NCBI GenBank assembly: GCA_034769895.1
Contig: CM068369.1
Location: 147,643,574-147,707,573 of the forward strand
DNA from: Magicicada septendecula
Taxonomy: Eukaryota > Arthropoda > Insecta > Hemiptera > Cicadidae
Direction: 5' to 3'
Length of the DNA stretch: 64,000 nt
Part shown: piece after piece, positions 11,700-22,837 of the stretch
How positions within the stretch are numbered: position 1 is the first letter of the stretch
Layout: each line of letters begins with the position of its first letter
Position numbers and translations under genes: made by a program
Notes under the pieces: generated by a model
Databases searched by the model: none
What the model was told of the DNA's origin: nothing
Seen by the model: the letters and a program-made list of their open reading frames with translations, nothing else

Positions 11700-11713
11700 T
11701 GCGCCACTCTGCT
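11700..11713 (+). promoter_or_regulatory. Putative primer-binding site matching initiator tRNA-Met 5' end
   Basis: TGCGCCACTCTGCT, four bases after the 5' LTR, is the exact reverse complement of the first 14 nucleotides of metazoan initiator tRNA-Met (AGCAGAGTGGCGCA, from general knowledge). No TGG-initiated site complementary to a tRNA 3' end is seen. This suggests priming by a 5' tRNA fragment, comparable in principle to copia, which uses an internal part of the same tRNA. The sequence match is direct; the role is inferred. Confidence 0.55.
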
Positions 11714-12381
11714 CTGCTTTAAAAAAAAAGAAATAATTGTGTACATTGTTATAATTCTTTAACAATAACTTTGACAAACATAAATTTATTCACTCTGAAA
11801 TCGGGAACAAATAAACGAGTAAAGTTTTAATTAAGATATAATAATATTAGTATCGTGAGATTGCCGTAACAAACAAGTCATCGCTGGTAAATATTCCATT
11901 CTAAACCTGTCGGTATGAACCAGTCTGTTCATGTTAAATACGTGTTGAGGAATGTAAACTCTCCCCTTTTGTATGCACGCATCTCATTCAAAACCTCCCC
12001 TCGCTGACGTAATAGACAATCCTAGACACGAGTTTTTCCTGTTCTGAATTGTCCTACCTGTGTTACCACCCTATGCAAACAATGAGGCTCCCCAAAACAG
12101 CTGACCCTTTGTGCTATCGTTAAAGCAATGAAACATCGTATATGAAATTTCTCTCTACTATACAATGGTATTAGCGTTTTGTTTTGACTAATTATATATG
12201 ACAGTACAGAAAATTGAATTGTTGTGAGATAAGTTTATTTTGATTAATTAATAGAAGATTCTATGTGTAATAAGAGATATATGTATGTGTTTAAATGAAG
12301 TCGAGCTTTACAAGTGTTTAAGCTGATATAAGATTTGTCGTACGTAATACCTCGTTTATTTAAACGACGTTATTAACAAAA
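11714..12381 (+). other. 5' untranslated leader of the LTR element
   Basis: AT-rich leader between the putative primer-binding site and the gag ATG. No open frame of note. It presumably contains packaging signals, which are not identifiable by eye. Confidence 0.6.
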
Positions 12382-13924
12382 ATGGCTCAATTTAACCCCG
12401 ACTTGTTGTTGAAAGACGAATCAAGCTATGAAGCATTATTGCGTGGTCTTCCATACTCAGATGTAACTGTCGCGGAACTTCGCAAAACGTTACGTGAAAA
12501 TAAACCGGACAAACCCTCATTATTAAATCGTTTAAGTGTTTTAGATTTTGAAAGCGAAAAAGAAACATGCTATCACAAGTATACAGAACTAACTTCGATC
12601 GCACAAACCCTGCGTGATGAAAAATGCCCCGCAGTAATTTTACGCACCACCCAAAGAATTGAACATCTGACCGGTCGTATCACCAATTTGTTGAATTGGC
12701 CAGGTGATAAAGTTACCCCACCGGATGTACAAAAATTTGCTGAGGAAGCATTACAACAATTACCCGAGATAATGCGCGAATTACGTCGAAGATCTGAATC
12801 GTTTAGATTAGAAGAGATTGAAGAAGCAATGACGAAACTAAATATTTCCCCTACCCAATCTCCTACTCAAGAACAGCAAACTGGTACTGTAAAGTTTCAG
12901 TTTCTGCAGGAATCCAATATTAATCCATTTAAAGAACGGTTAACTGATAGACACGCAAATATCCAACCAGCAAACGTTACGCTACTCCCTAATGAACTAG
13001 AGGATATGTCTCGTACCTACGATTTACCTTCTTACTTGCCGACGAATCAATCTGCGGAAAAACCGAGAATGACGACTGCATTTAATCTAACTACAGAGCT
13101 TTATGGAAAGATAACCCACCCTGTAGAACATATTTTGTCGGACATACAAATCACTGATGGGCTGAATATTACAAAGCTTCTAGATTTTCTTAAGCATCTT
13201 TTACAATTAAAGGATCTGCGACAACTAAGAGATGACCAGTTTTACAAGTAATTTTACCTAAATGTAGATCTCCTTTAAAAGATCGTGTGTTAGAATCCCT
13301 AAGGCATAATCACCCAGTAGAAGAACTTCATACCACCCTAATAAGACATTTCATTCCCACCGGTATCTACGAAGATTGAAGCGGAATCTAGTACTTCGTG
13401 TACAAGGAGCATACGAGAGATTAGCTCATTATATATCTGAAATAAGAGAAACTGCCTTATTGCTGCAAGTCAAATGGAGTGAACAACAGTTAGTAGACAA
13501 TATCTTAGTCGGACTATCCCCCGATGAGCGATCTCGCCTAGCACTCATGAAGCGACCAACCACTTTCTCCGAACTAGAACTATGTTGTATACATTCGTCC
13601 AACGTCTGGTATTCTGACCAGAACAGACGCGTTTCTATGTCCCAGACTCAACACAGAGATTCATTCCGAACTCTACCAATTGGAACAGATTCCCGAACCT
13701 ACCGCGATAAGCGATTCGTAAGTACATATAAAACCCAAAGCTACCCCCATATTTCATACTCTAGATAAAAACCCCGACAACCTACGAGCGAAGTAAATGA
13801 GGAAAGAAGATGTTATAACTGTGGAAAGGCCGGACACATTAGCAAGGTATGTAAACAAAAGCGCTACCAACAGAAAACCGACCAATCAGAAAAACATGTG
13901 AAGCTGGAAGAACAAAAATCCTAA
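12382..13924 (+). pseudogene. gag: gag, frameshifted, with CCHC zinc knuckle
   Basis: Starts at ATG 12382 (MAQFNPDLLL). The first 289 codons contain a charged, helical N-terminal region (LRRRSESFRLEEIEEA near residue 140). The reading then moves to a second frame at about 13245 (RSPLKDRVLESLRHNHPVEE) and a third at about 13376, where YERLAHYISEIRETALLL and LVDNILVGLSPDERSRL are typical of Gypsy capsid sequences. An in-frame TAA interrupts at 13766-13768. It is followed by a CX2CX4HX4C knuckle (CYNCGKAGHISKVC, 13811-13852), and gag ends at the TAA at 13922-13924. The two frameshifts and the internal stop should prevent full-length Gag. Confidence 0.85.
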
Positions 13925-15559
13925 GTCTTCCGCAGCAACAGAAGGAAAGGTAAAAACAATAATAATCATAGAGTAAAAATAAATAAAAATAAACGCATAG
14001 ACCCTTACCTAACAAGATTTATTGAGAAGTGCAACTCTATTCGTGCATGTAAAACAAGTATCTGCGAACTACTCTACGTACAGATAGGCCTTGGAGCAAC
14101 GAATGCCCTTGGTTTAAATGATTCCGGATCTACCCGTAGTATAATTAGTCAACAGTTAGCCACCGTATTAGATAATCATAATCTGATTAAACGTAGCCAA
14201 AACGTGAACATAAAGTGTGCCACCGCAAATAAACAAAACCTAAAGATATCGCGCAGTATTACGGTGAAATTAAAAATAAAGAATTTTACTTGGTATATTC
14301 CCCTGCTAGTAGCTGAAGTGTTAGGACAAAACTTAATATTAGGCGCGGATTTTATAAGTAAAACTGGCTTAATCCTTGATATGTATGCAAAACAATATTT
14401 CTTCAGATTTGATCGTACTCGAAAATATCAGTTCGACTCCGAGTTAAGTAACGACGTTAATTGTGAAACCTCAACTATTCAATCAGAGCACCAAGAGTCT
14501 AGTCTGAGTCATTTAAAAGGAAATGAGAGACTAAGAATTCAAAAGTTAATAAGGGAATTTTCTACAGTACTCACTCCCAAGTTAGGATTAACCCATTTAA
14601 TCGAATATAAAATAAATCTTAGTGACAACAAGGTAATACGACTTCACCCATACAAATTATCACCGCCCAAGATGGAAATAATGAGAAACCACGTTAACAA
14701 ACTCCTTGATCAGCACGTCATTGAACCGTCAATTTCTCCATACTCATCACCTGCATTCCTAGTACCAAAAGGAACTGACAAACATAGACTAGTCGTGGAT
14801 TATAGACAGCTAAATAAGAGTATAGAATTTGAATCGATACCACTTCCCGACATTCACAGCGCGTTTCACTATTTTACAAAAGCGAAAATCTTCACCATAA
14901 TGGATCTCAACCAAGCATTCCATCAAATACCCACAACTCCCTTCTCGAAGATATACATAGACTATTCTGGACCTTATCCCCGTTCTAAATCCGGAAATAC
15001 CATGCTATTAATGTGTGTAGACTCCTTCAGTAAATTCGTGTGGATGTATCCTATGCGACGTGCATTAGCATCTACGACAATAAAAATTCTACAAGAAAGA
15101 CTATTTAAAGATGGTACACCTTTAAACCTAATATCTGACAATGGACCTCAGTTTAAGTCGAAAGAATTTAACGACATGTGTTTTAAATTAGGGATAAATC
15201 ATATTACAGTGACCGAGTACAGACCGCAAGGAAACCTAGCAGAAAGATACTTGCGTAACTTAAAATCAGCTCTAATATCTTATCACGCTAAAGACCAGAC
15301 AACCTGGGATCAAAATGTATCGTGGATACAATTTGCGTTCAACTCAGCGTGTCATGAAGGCCATAAATCAACACCATTTGATTTACTGTACAAATATAAA
15401 CCCAACCATCCTTTAACCACGAAACAGAAAATCCATGAGTTATTGCCCCGTGACATGAATACGAATAACGTAAGAAAAATATGGAACGAAGCTCGTGCAA
15501 ATTTGAGAGCGAATTCCAAAAATCACGAAAATACCATGAGCGGAATAATAGGCAAATAG
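13925..15559 (+). pseudogene. pol: pol: protease, partial RT fused in frame to integrase core
   Basis: Open in the same frame as the last gag segment, directly after its stop. The aspartic protease active site is DSG (14120-14128, within LNDSGSTRSIIS), and ILGADFI follows at about 14338. The RT fingers (VIEPSISPYSSPAFLVPK, HRLVVDYRQLN) and palm motif A (IMDLNQAFHQIP) are present. The text then passes straight into integrase (YIDYSGPYPRSKSGN). The YxDD box, thumb, RNase H and integrase HHCC finger are missing, yet the frame stays open. Integrase DDE residues are at D14960, D15137 and E15242, with a D-35-E spacing. The frame stops at 15559, where a shift separates it from the integrase C-terminus. 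Confidence 0.9.
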
Positions 15560-15801
15560 AATATAAGGTAGGTGATTTAGTAATGTATAAAACGCATCCA
15601 ATGAGTAAAGCCGTTGATAGGACCACTGCGAAACTATCATACCGATGGTGTGGCCCCTACAAAATTCATAAGTTCATCAACCCCGTTACTGTAGCTCTAT
15701 ATGAACCCAATACAGAAAATTACGTTCGCAGAAGCCATCTGTCTCAAATAAAAAAAAGTTTTTCGTGTCAAAATACAGAAGCACGACTACGAGAAAGATA
15801 G
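15540..15801 (+). pseudogene. Integrase C-terminal (GPY) domain, shifted frame
   Basis: In a different frame from the integrase core, the sequence reads YKVGDLVMYKTHP, then LSYRWCGPYKIHKF. This is the SH3-like GPY/F domain that ends Gypsy integrases. It closes with YVRRSHLSQIK and stops at 15799-15801. A small insertion or deletion between about 15540 and 15560 separates it from the DDE core. An overlapping open frame begins at 15481, but the homologous part starts around 15560. Confidence 0.8.
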
Positions 15802-16401
15802 TAAACCGAGAATACTACTTAAGTATTGAGAATAAAAAAAATGTTGTATGACTTATATAGGAATACGATAAGATTTTGCAAAATCCTATATCGTAAATGA
15901 GTAAAAACTCAAAACCCTCGTGCGAATAATAGCGAGGCATGATCAACCTTAGCTAATGTCCTGCGAGAATGATATAATAAATGAGAAGTCAGCTGACGAT
16001 GAAGATGACGATGAAGATGACGATGACGAGAAAGTAAAGAAATAATCCATAGCGAAGTAAACTAAAAGTAATTCGATTGTGATTACAATACGGTATTATT
16101 ATTAGTAGCATACTCATGAATATAACTCCGTAAAACAAGTGAAGAAATCAAACAAAGAAAAAAACCGGTAGTAGATGTAAGATTTAAGAATAAGGTAGAT
16201 TTATGTTTTTGTGTATTTTATGTGTAATAGATGTATTAGAAGTTAAATATTTTGTATAAGTTGTAAGATAATCAATTGATAGATAGAAATAATCTGAGAG
16301 AGAGAAATTTCAGTATGAAATTCTGTGCCCAAATGTAATTGTGTTTATTAGATGTTAATTATTACCCCACCACCCCAACTTCATCGTTAAGTGCAGGAGG
16401 A
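15802..16401 (+). other. 3' untranslated region of the LTR element
   Basis: No env-like frame. It contains a short GATGAAGATGACGATGA-type repeat at about 15997-16030. The usual purine run before the 3' LTR is weak (GCAGGAGGA, 16393-16401). Confidence 0.6.
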
Positions 16402-17820
16402 TGTGACGATTTAAAAAAAAATATTTAAATCGCACAAGTAAAAATTGCTTTCAATATAAGTAAGAGTATTATCCACCCCTTATCTATGCCTAGATTCATG
16501 CAACAACGTGCAAATTGTCCCGTACCAACACGTTAAGAACGGTGTTATTTAGCTAATAATAATAATTACTTTAATTAAATAAAATATGTACAAAATAAAT
16601 AAAGAAATTCATAATTCGTAACCAAAAGGTAAAATAATGTATTACGACTTAATTGGTAAATAATTAATATAACTTAAAAGAACGAACTATTTTCTCAGTG
16701 CGTAAAACCGCGCCAGCTTACTGACCCCTTGCCGCAAAACATTGCTTGCACTCGCCCGATAGACACCGAGATGTAAGGATGTAGCTGCTGTGTTGTGAAC
16801 ATACACATAGGTGTATACCGTTAAACAATATTTAATCAAGTTTATAATGAGTTCGATTAGACCTATGTAGTATAATAATAATAATAAAAACAAAATTATA
16901 ATGTAGTGCGTGAAGAAACATGCAAAGAATAAAAAAAAAAAAAGAAACTTTGCCGACACATCTCCTAGCAAGCTGTAAATGGTGACAAATGTTAATTACC
17001 AGATTTTAGTGCTGATAAAATATGAACTGTAACTAAAAGTAAAATGTAAACTACCGACTCCGAAAGAAGATAACACGAACAGCAACCGGATGAACTTCTA
17101 GCACCAAGATCTAATCGTCTAGGAAGAGACTACCAGAAACAATCAACCTCATGGAACTTCAAGAGCAACCGTGGATCACACCCTAGAAGAGGACTGAAGA
17201 TGACCATCATGGACCCCACAGCATACACATTGTTATATTCAGGTGATATCAAAACATAATACTTGTAACACAAATTCACTGTAAAACAACAAGACCAGTA
17301 ACAAAAGAACAGTAAAGAACTTTTGATAATTTAAAGTTTAATATATATATTTTTGTAATCACTGTAATGAAGTAGTAATGACATTACGATGTTTAGATTT
17401 AAATTAATTTTAAAATTTACAACCAAATTTATTCTTCTTATAATTTGGTTGAAGTTGTAATAAAAACATAACTAAGTTGAAACCCGGATCCGGGGTAATT
17501 AAAACAATATCTAGCTGAATGATTTTGATACAGAAAGAATAAAGAGTAAAATATACAAAATCTTTAATGCGGAATGTTTTAGAATCTGAGTTTTAAAAGT
17601 AAAGTAAAGTATGAGAGGTAAATATGTTAATAAAGAGATGTTTTTGCTAACACCCAACGAGTGAATAAATTTATACAATCCTTGCTTAATTCCTGAACAG
17701 TAAAGTGTTATTATTTGTTAGTGATTAAGGTTTACTAACAACGGCAGCTAGTTCAATTAACAGGTAACAAATTGAACTGGTTCCCGACATTTGTGATATC
17801 TTAACAAGGGAGACGTCACA
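16402..17820 (+). repeat. 3' LTR
   Basis: 1419 bp, nearly identical to the 5' LTR. It ends AGACGTCACA and is followed by the GAAG duplication. Confidence 0.95.
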
Positions 17821-17824
17821 GAAG
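17821..17824. repeat. Target-site duplication GAAG (right)
   Basis: Matches GAAG at 10275-10278. Confidence 0.8.
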
Positions 17825-18780
17825 TAAATCGAGAGAGTCTAGCATGTGTCAGTTCCGTGACTTGTGAGAATCGGATTATATCATGTGTTACTAACGATAT
17901 GTAAACTATTTAAACGGAATAATTACTTTCGTTGTAACTAATGAACAGTATTTACACTAAAGTAAATATCGCAAGAAACCGGATATACTTAGGTAGAGTG
18001 AAGTTATTAAAGTGTTTACGAATCAATCACTACGAGAGCGAACCACACTATGAGTCATCCAAATGATCCTGTGTTCAAAGAAGCCGGGAGAGAATCAACA
18101 TCTACTAGACGCACCTAAGGAGCCGGAGATGAGATCACAGTACATCTGCCCACCGTAGACTGGATTATGCATACCAACAGTAAACATTTTATGTACTAAT
18201 ACTATTTTACGATACACCTGTCTGTTCTTCTAAAAGAACTCACATATGAATTACACATTAAAACTTAAATTCATATGATTAGAACATAAAAGCGAAATAC
18301 GTACATTTTTTACAAAACATAACTTCAATTAATTATATTCATTCATATTTTAAATGAATCCATTTGAATATATATTTCGTAATATAATAAGTAACTAGAT
18401 GTATTATTTCAGGCTTATTTACAGAAAATCAAAGGAACCCTGAGATATAGAGATAATATTAGCTTATAATTGTGGAATTGGTAGAAATCGTGTTTAAATT
18501 AATTAATGATAATAATATGTCAAAAAGCATAGGAAGCTGTTATTAATGACAGTAATTTTAAATATAATAAATTTGGTGGTTAGACAGATAAATGTGTCTT
18601 GTTTTTTCATTTATTAAAGATCAACCTTATGGATATTATACAACACTATTACTTGAAATAGTTTCCTTAACACCAACAAATCAATTATGAGAATTAGTCT
18701 TCACCACTTCAGATAAAACAGTTAATACTTGAGTTTCATACTATTAATTTTCACAACTACCAATAGAGTTTAAAGTGTTA
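17825..18780. other. Non-Helitron sequence right of the LTR element
   Basis: No coding signal. It ends near 18785, where Helitron helicase sequence resumes on the minus strand. It is probably the other half of an older insertion whose first half is 9731-10278. I saw no conclusive terminal repeats. Confidence 0.4.
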
Positions 18781-18789
18781 AAGTCTTTT

Positions 18790-19728
18790 GTGACCCAAAG
18801 ATTTCTTCTAAGGATAACTCGAGCACCTTTACATAAACGTAATTGGGCATATAATCCCTGAGCATCGTTAGATTTTGCTAGACAGGCTTCTGGGAAATTA
18901 TGTATTGCATTGATTAGAGTTACGGGTTGTTTATTTGCTTTCTAGTTTTTCATAATTAAAGCGTTCGATTTCAGCATTTTTCGACATTATACAGACATTA
19001 TCTCTGAAATTGTCCCCGATATTGTTTACATATAATCATTTAGATAAGAGCCGATAATCTTGTTCAGTGATTGTTCCATTTGCGACTATATTTAAAGTCT
19101 CTCTGAAATTTTTTTAATCATCATCTTGCTGTCTCATAATCTCCGTTAAAAAGAAAACTTTTTTGAACTGTTTACATAAAAGAGTCGATTGAATGGTCTG
19201 AACATTATTACCAATATTGTAAAGACTCCTGTCACAAACCGGTGGAAGTTGGGAACAATCACCGACTAAATACACGCAAAGGCCACCAAAAGGAACAGCT
19301 GAAGAACGCTGCTATACTTGTTTGAGTCGCATATCGACTTTGAAAAACAAATTCAAACCCAACATACTGTCTTCATCGATAATAACAAACCTCACATCTT
19401 TTAATTCTTCTTCAAAAGCGATTTTGGATTCACCTTCTAAATCTTTGAAAGTTCCTCCCCTTCTCTTTGAAGTATTTATTCTTAGAGCTGAATGAATAGT
19501 TTGTCCAGCAATATTGTTAGCTGGTACACCAGCAGGACCGATTAAAAAGAGTTGCTTCGCAGCCAAAGGGGGCAAGGAACTAACAATCTCCGTTATATTT
19601 TGACCAATATTTATAATATTTCCCTTATAAGCATATTGGCCTGGAAAGCCTCTCGATTTCACCCTATACACACGCATCACTGGTTGTACTCTTGCTATCA
19701 AGAGTTGTTCTACATAAGTGAGATCCAT
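18790..19728 (-). pseudogene. Helitron helicase core with internal deletions
   Basis: Reading down the minus strand, LTYVEQLLIARVQPVMRVYR and GQYAYKGNIINIGQNI are the Helitron N-terminal domain. The sequence then jumps to LFLIGPAG and ANNIAGQTIHSALRI of the PIF1 helicase, so the HUH replicase region is absent and Walker A (GPAGTGKT) is cut after GPAG. Walker B is VIIDEDSM, near 19376. After a stop at 19312 the frame continues with PFGGLCVYLVGD and CSQLPPV (19233-19300), then LTEIMRQQDD and RETLNIVANGTITEQDYRLL. After more stops it reads LRLCKGARVILRRNLWV (about 18800-18850). The Rep-less fusion and the many stops show a dead, deletion-bearing copy. Confidence 0.82.
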
Positions 19729-19733
19729 CAGTT

Positions 19734-20060
19734 CTATAGGTACATCTTTGGATCCATACGCTTAACTGGAGTAAATTTACTTGTGTTTCGCTTACGCTGC
19801 GGACACATATCAAAAAATGTTTGCTGCATCAACACTCGAGAACAATTTACACATTCATAGAATTCTAGAGATCGTAAATTATCTTCAAATTCATTCTGAA
19901 GATTCCTATATCCTGTGTTGTTTTGATCATACAATACATAATTCATGTTTTGTTCTGCAGGGCCTTCAACAGTTGCGGTAGCAACATTTTGTCGCTGTCT
20001 CATCCGTCTTTGATTTGTAGTTAAACGACCAATATTTGGACCTCTTCTTCGTCGAGACAT
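19734..20060 (-). pseudogene. Helitron protein N-terminus
   Basis: The ATG at 20060 starts MSRRRRGPNIGR, a basic N-terminus common in Helitron proteins. YECVNCSRVLMQQTFF and KRNTSKFTPVKRMDPKMYL follow, corresponding to the region just before the LTxxEExLIA segment. The stop at 19734 lies a few bases before that segment resumes in another frame at 19728, so a single-base shift separates the two pieces. Confidence 0.7.
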
Positions 20061-20823
20061 ACTATAAATAATAAATATATATATATATATACATAAATTC
20101 ATGAATAAGAATGTATAGAATATGTGTATAACAAAGGAAAGTACTTAAATATAAAGTACAAAATTGAATAAGAAGTATAAGAATAATAATTTTAATAGAA
20201 TTTGGAAAATTGAATAAAGAAGTATAAGAATAATAATTTAAGTAGAATTTGGATTAAAATTTACCTGAACTGTGATTCGTTGCAATATGTAATGGAAAGT
20301 TGCAGTTGCATCAGCGACTACATAGATTCTCGTCTAAAAATTGACACTTTTAGTCAACTGTCCAATCCGTACATCTGGCTACACTATAGAATAATGCTCT
20401 ACTACTACTTGAATTAAACACGTGTGAGACAAAGTGTATACAGTAAAATCTTATCTTATCGAGCGACAACCAGCGCGGGCGGCAGGAGCCGCACACGCAC
20501 ACGCACCGGCATTTGTGATACAGCAAAATCTTATCTTATCGGGCGACAGCCAGCTGGGCCACGATATCTCTATATCTTTTCCTCTCACAAGTTTAAGCTA
20601 TGATTTTTAAAAAATCGTAATATCTTTTAAACCGAATAATTTAGAGAAATAAAAATTACATGTGTGCACTCTACAATACAGTCCGGATATGTATGTAAAA
20701 TTTTATAACATTAGGTTGAGTAGTTTCGGAGGAGTTCACTGTTTAAGTTGTCCATTCAGTCATGGATAGAGGCCTATGCCTGATTTCGCTACGCTCATCA
20801 GGCTCCGCCAATAATAATATAGA
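20061..20823 (-). promoter_or_regulatory. Helitron 5' region
   Basis: Upstream of the Helitron ATG on the minus strand. It contains two copies of AAATCTTATCTTATCG followed by GCGACA-CCAGC (about 20446 and 20524). A 6-bp-arm hairpin (CCTGAT...ATCAGG, 20779-20802) lies near the putative terminus TCTATATTATT (20823). Promoter function is inferred from position only. Confidence 0.4.
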
Positions 20824-22086
20824 CAAAATATAATTGATCATAACCACAAACACGGTGATAATAGTTCAATTCAATTAATAAAAATAAAGTATTAAATATC
20901 GCAACTAAGCCAAGAGTTGTTTAAATTCTATGTCAATATCTGATTATCATTTTGTTGCGAATGATTGTGGTAATTAGTTTATTTCAGAAAGTATTTGGTG
21001 GTAATGTAATAGTTTAGACGAATAAAGCAAAAAATATAGCCAACTAATAAACGAAATGATACGTAACGATAAAAATATTTTATATGGCTTTCTAATTACT
21101 ACGCCTTACTTAATTTTTCGGAGCAAATTTATTTGACTGAAATACATATTTTTAAATAATAGAAATATAATTTAGATATTTTATAATATAATATATATTT
21201 CTATGGCAAACATGAAACACGAGTGACTCACGCTTATTTTTTACAGTCAGTAAATTATTAGAAGTACAAAATCGCTTTCGGTTAATCGTGAAATATTCTC
21301 ATCATAAATATATTTAGAAAAGTAATACGCACAAAGAAGAAAACGTTATTAATGGCTGACAGATAAACGATGAATAGTAACCTTGACAGGAAGAGCGTTA
21401 AACCTACTCACTTGCGCCAAGTAATGAGCGTAAGGTTACCGGTTGTAGAGAGGACACACTCTCGCCCGCGTACACGGTGATGTCATCTTTAACCTACGTA
21501 ACATTTCTGCCCATTGTTTGGCTCCACTGACGATCAGAAAATTACTCGATCATTATAGACGTTTGACAACAGAGTTAATTTGGCCACCATCATTACGATT
21601 GTTACAAAAACAATGCTAAGGCCGACCGGAGCTGCGTGGATCTCCAAACTTCACACTCTTCTGTAGTCGGATAATTAATATGCTTGCCTATGATAGTACA
21701 TAACACATGCCGTTATAATAACTGTTATTAGTAGTAATTATAATGAGTTTCCTATGCCATATGGTTGTCAACACCTTTCCACGCAAATTATCGTCTGTAT
21801 TTCTCAATACATGGACCCGTAAGTCGTCACCCACTCACTATCAGACTAAGTAGCTTCACCTCTGCCGAGGCTCTACAGCCTACACTTTGTGGGTGCAGTC
21901 CTATTTACTTTAAACCTTTGAGTTGGGAACTAAACGTGTCTTTCTATCATTGAGTTAAACTCTACTTAAGTAAGATACTGCCTGCAGAATATCAGGTTTA
22001 GACAACAACACAGTTTTAGACAACGTACTTCATTTTATCCGTATGAAATGGTGTATTTCGTTAGATCGTTTGTGCATGACGGTCTG
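20824..22086. other. Unassigned AT-rich sequence
   Basis: No recognisable coding, terminal or RNA features. Confidence 0.45.
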
Positions 22087-22837
22087 ACAGGTAATATGCT
22101 CCTTAAAATGAGTGTCCTTTAATGTGTGATAAAATCCCGTACTCGGACGAAATTCCTTCGGACGTTCCCCTTCCACTTGAAAAAAGAGGAAGGACATGCC
22201 GGGAGAACGAGACAATGGCATCCTACGTTAAGCCTACTAGCTTTGTCTTTTTATACCGGTGACACATAGTAATTCATATGTCCCCAAAGCGAATGACTAA
22301 ACGACATTTAATGGATTTGTTTTAACACAATAATACCTTGAAGTACGTGTAAAATGATCATCGTTCTGACATCTGGTATACGCCTGTTATTTGAAATAAG
22401 TCTCAACAAGGACACATTGTTTCTGTGTGAAGGACTTCGCTGCTCTGACTAAACATAATTGCAAATGGCGGGCGCAAAGTTCGTTGATAGGCAGATCTAG
22501 AATTTTTTACACTGCTCCTGTCATATGAAAGTTCACTATTTACAAAATATTTAACAGCTCGAACTGAAACATATTGACATTTTGGTTGCGTGATTTTTAA
22601 ATAATTCCGTATTTACACTCAATGTTCACGTTTGTGGATACATTTGGTTACCTAGCTGGGCGCCAGATACGATTTTGACGCGAATGGGAAAAAAACAGGA
22701 AAATCCATCTGAGTAGTTTGAATTTTATTTTAAATCACCTAAAACTAGAAAACGTATGTCTGAATCAGTGCGCAGGTTACCTGAATTTGCAAGCGCATCC
22801 AGTGATCGCAGTTCGCCTTTCAGCATTTTACATTGTT
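22087..22837 (+). repeat. 0.75-kb interspersed repeat, copy 1
   Basis: Closely similar to the reverse complement of 30815-31570. Shared blocks include GGATTTGTTTTAACACAATAA, GGACACATTGTTTCTGTGTGA and GGCAGATCTAG. No coding signal and no clear terminal inverted repeats were found. A non-autonomous element of unknown class is likely. Confidence 0.8.

Larger units (their letters stand above)
10279..17820 (+). mobile_element. Ty3/Gypsy-like LTR retrotransposon, internally deleted
   Basis: This 7542-bp element has two LTRs of about 1.42 kb, both starting TGTGACG and ending CGTCACA (a perfect 7-bp inverted end) and flanked by GAAG. Inside, in order, are a putative primer-binding site, gag with a CCHC knuckle, aspartic protease, the start of reverse transcriptase, integrase core, integrase C-terminal domain and a 0.6-kb untranslated stretch. 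The gene order and the D-D-35-E integrase point to Ty3/Gypsy. The RT palm and RNase H are deleted. The LTRs differ at fewer than about ten positions by eye, so insertion was recent. It is inserted in DNA that itself interrupts a Helitron. Confidence 0.92.
9054..20823 (-). mobile_element. Helitron, minus strand, split by later insertions
   Basis: Two blocks on the minus strand are collinear pieces of one Helitron protein. The N-terminal region and helicase core lie at 20060-18790 and the helicase C-terminal third at 9730-9276. The right block stops at ...NLWVTK and the left block resumes at ...GSVGTVTDIIY, which are adjacent in Helitron helicases. Everything between is a later insertion, including the LTR element at 10279-17820. 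A possible 5' end (TCTATATTATT on the minus strand) is at 20823. Near 9054-9066 lies a 13-bp palindrome (GTGTCACTGACAC), but it is not followed by a clear CTRR, so both outer limits are tentative. Confidence 0.65.

Noticed and set aside
15802-16401. Possible env gene in the LTR element
   Set aside because: No frame longer than background and no signal peptide or membrane segment. The region is untranslated.
20779-20802. Hammerhead-like CTGATGA...GCGAAA on the minus strand near the Helitron 5' end
   Set aside because: The flanks CCTGAT/ATCAGG pair with each other as a simple hairpin. There is no separate stem I or III and no cleavage triplet in place, so the core match is probably chance.
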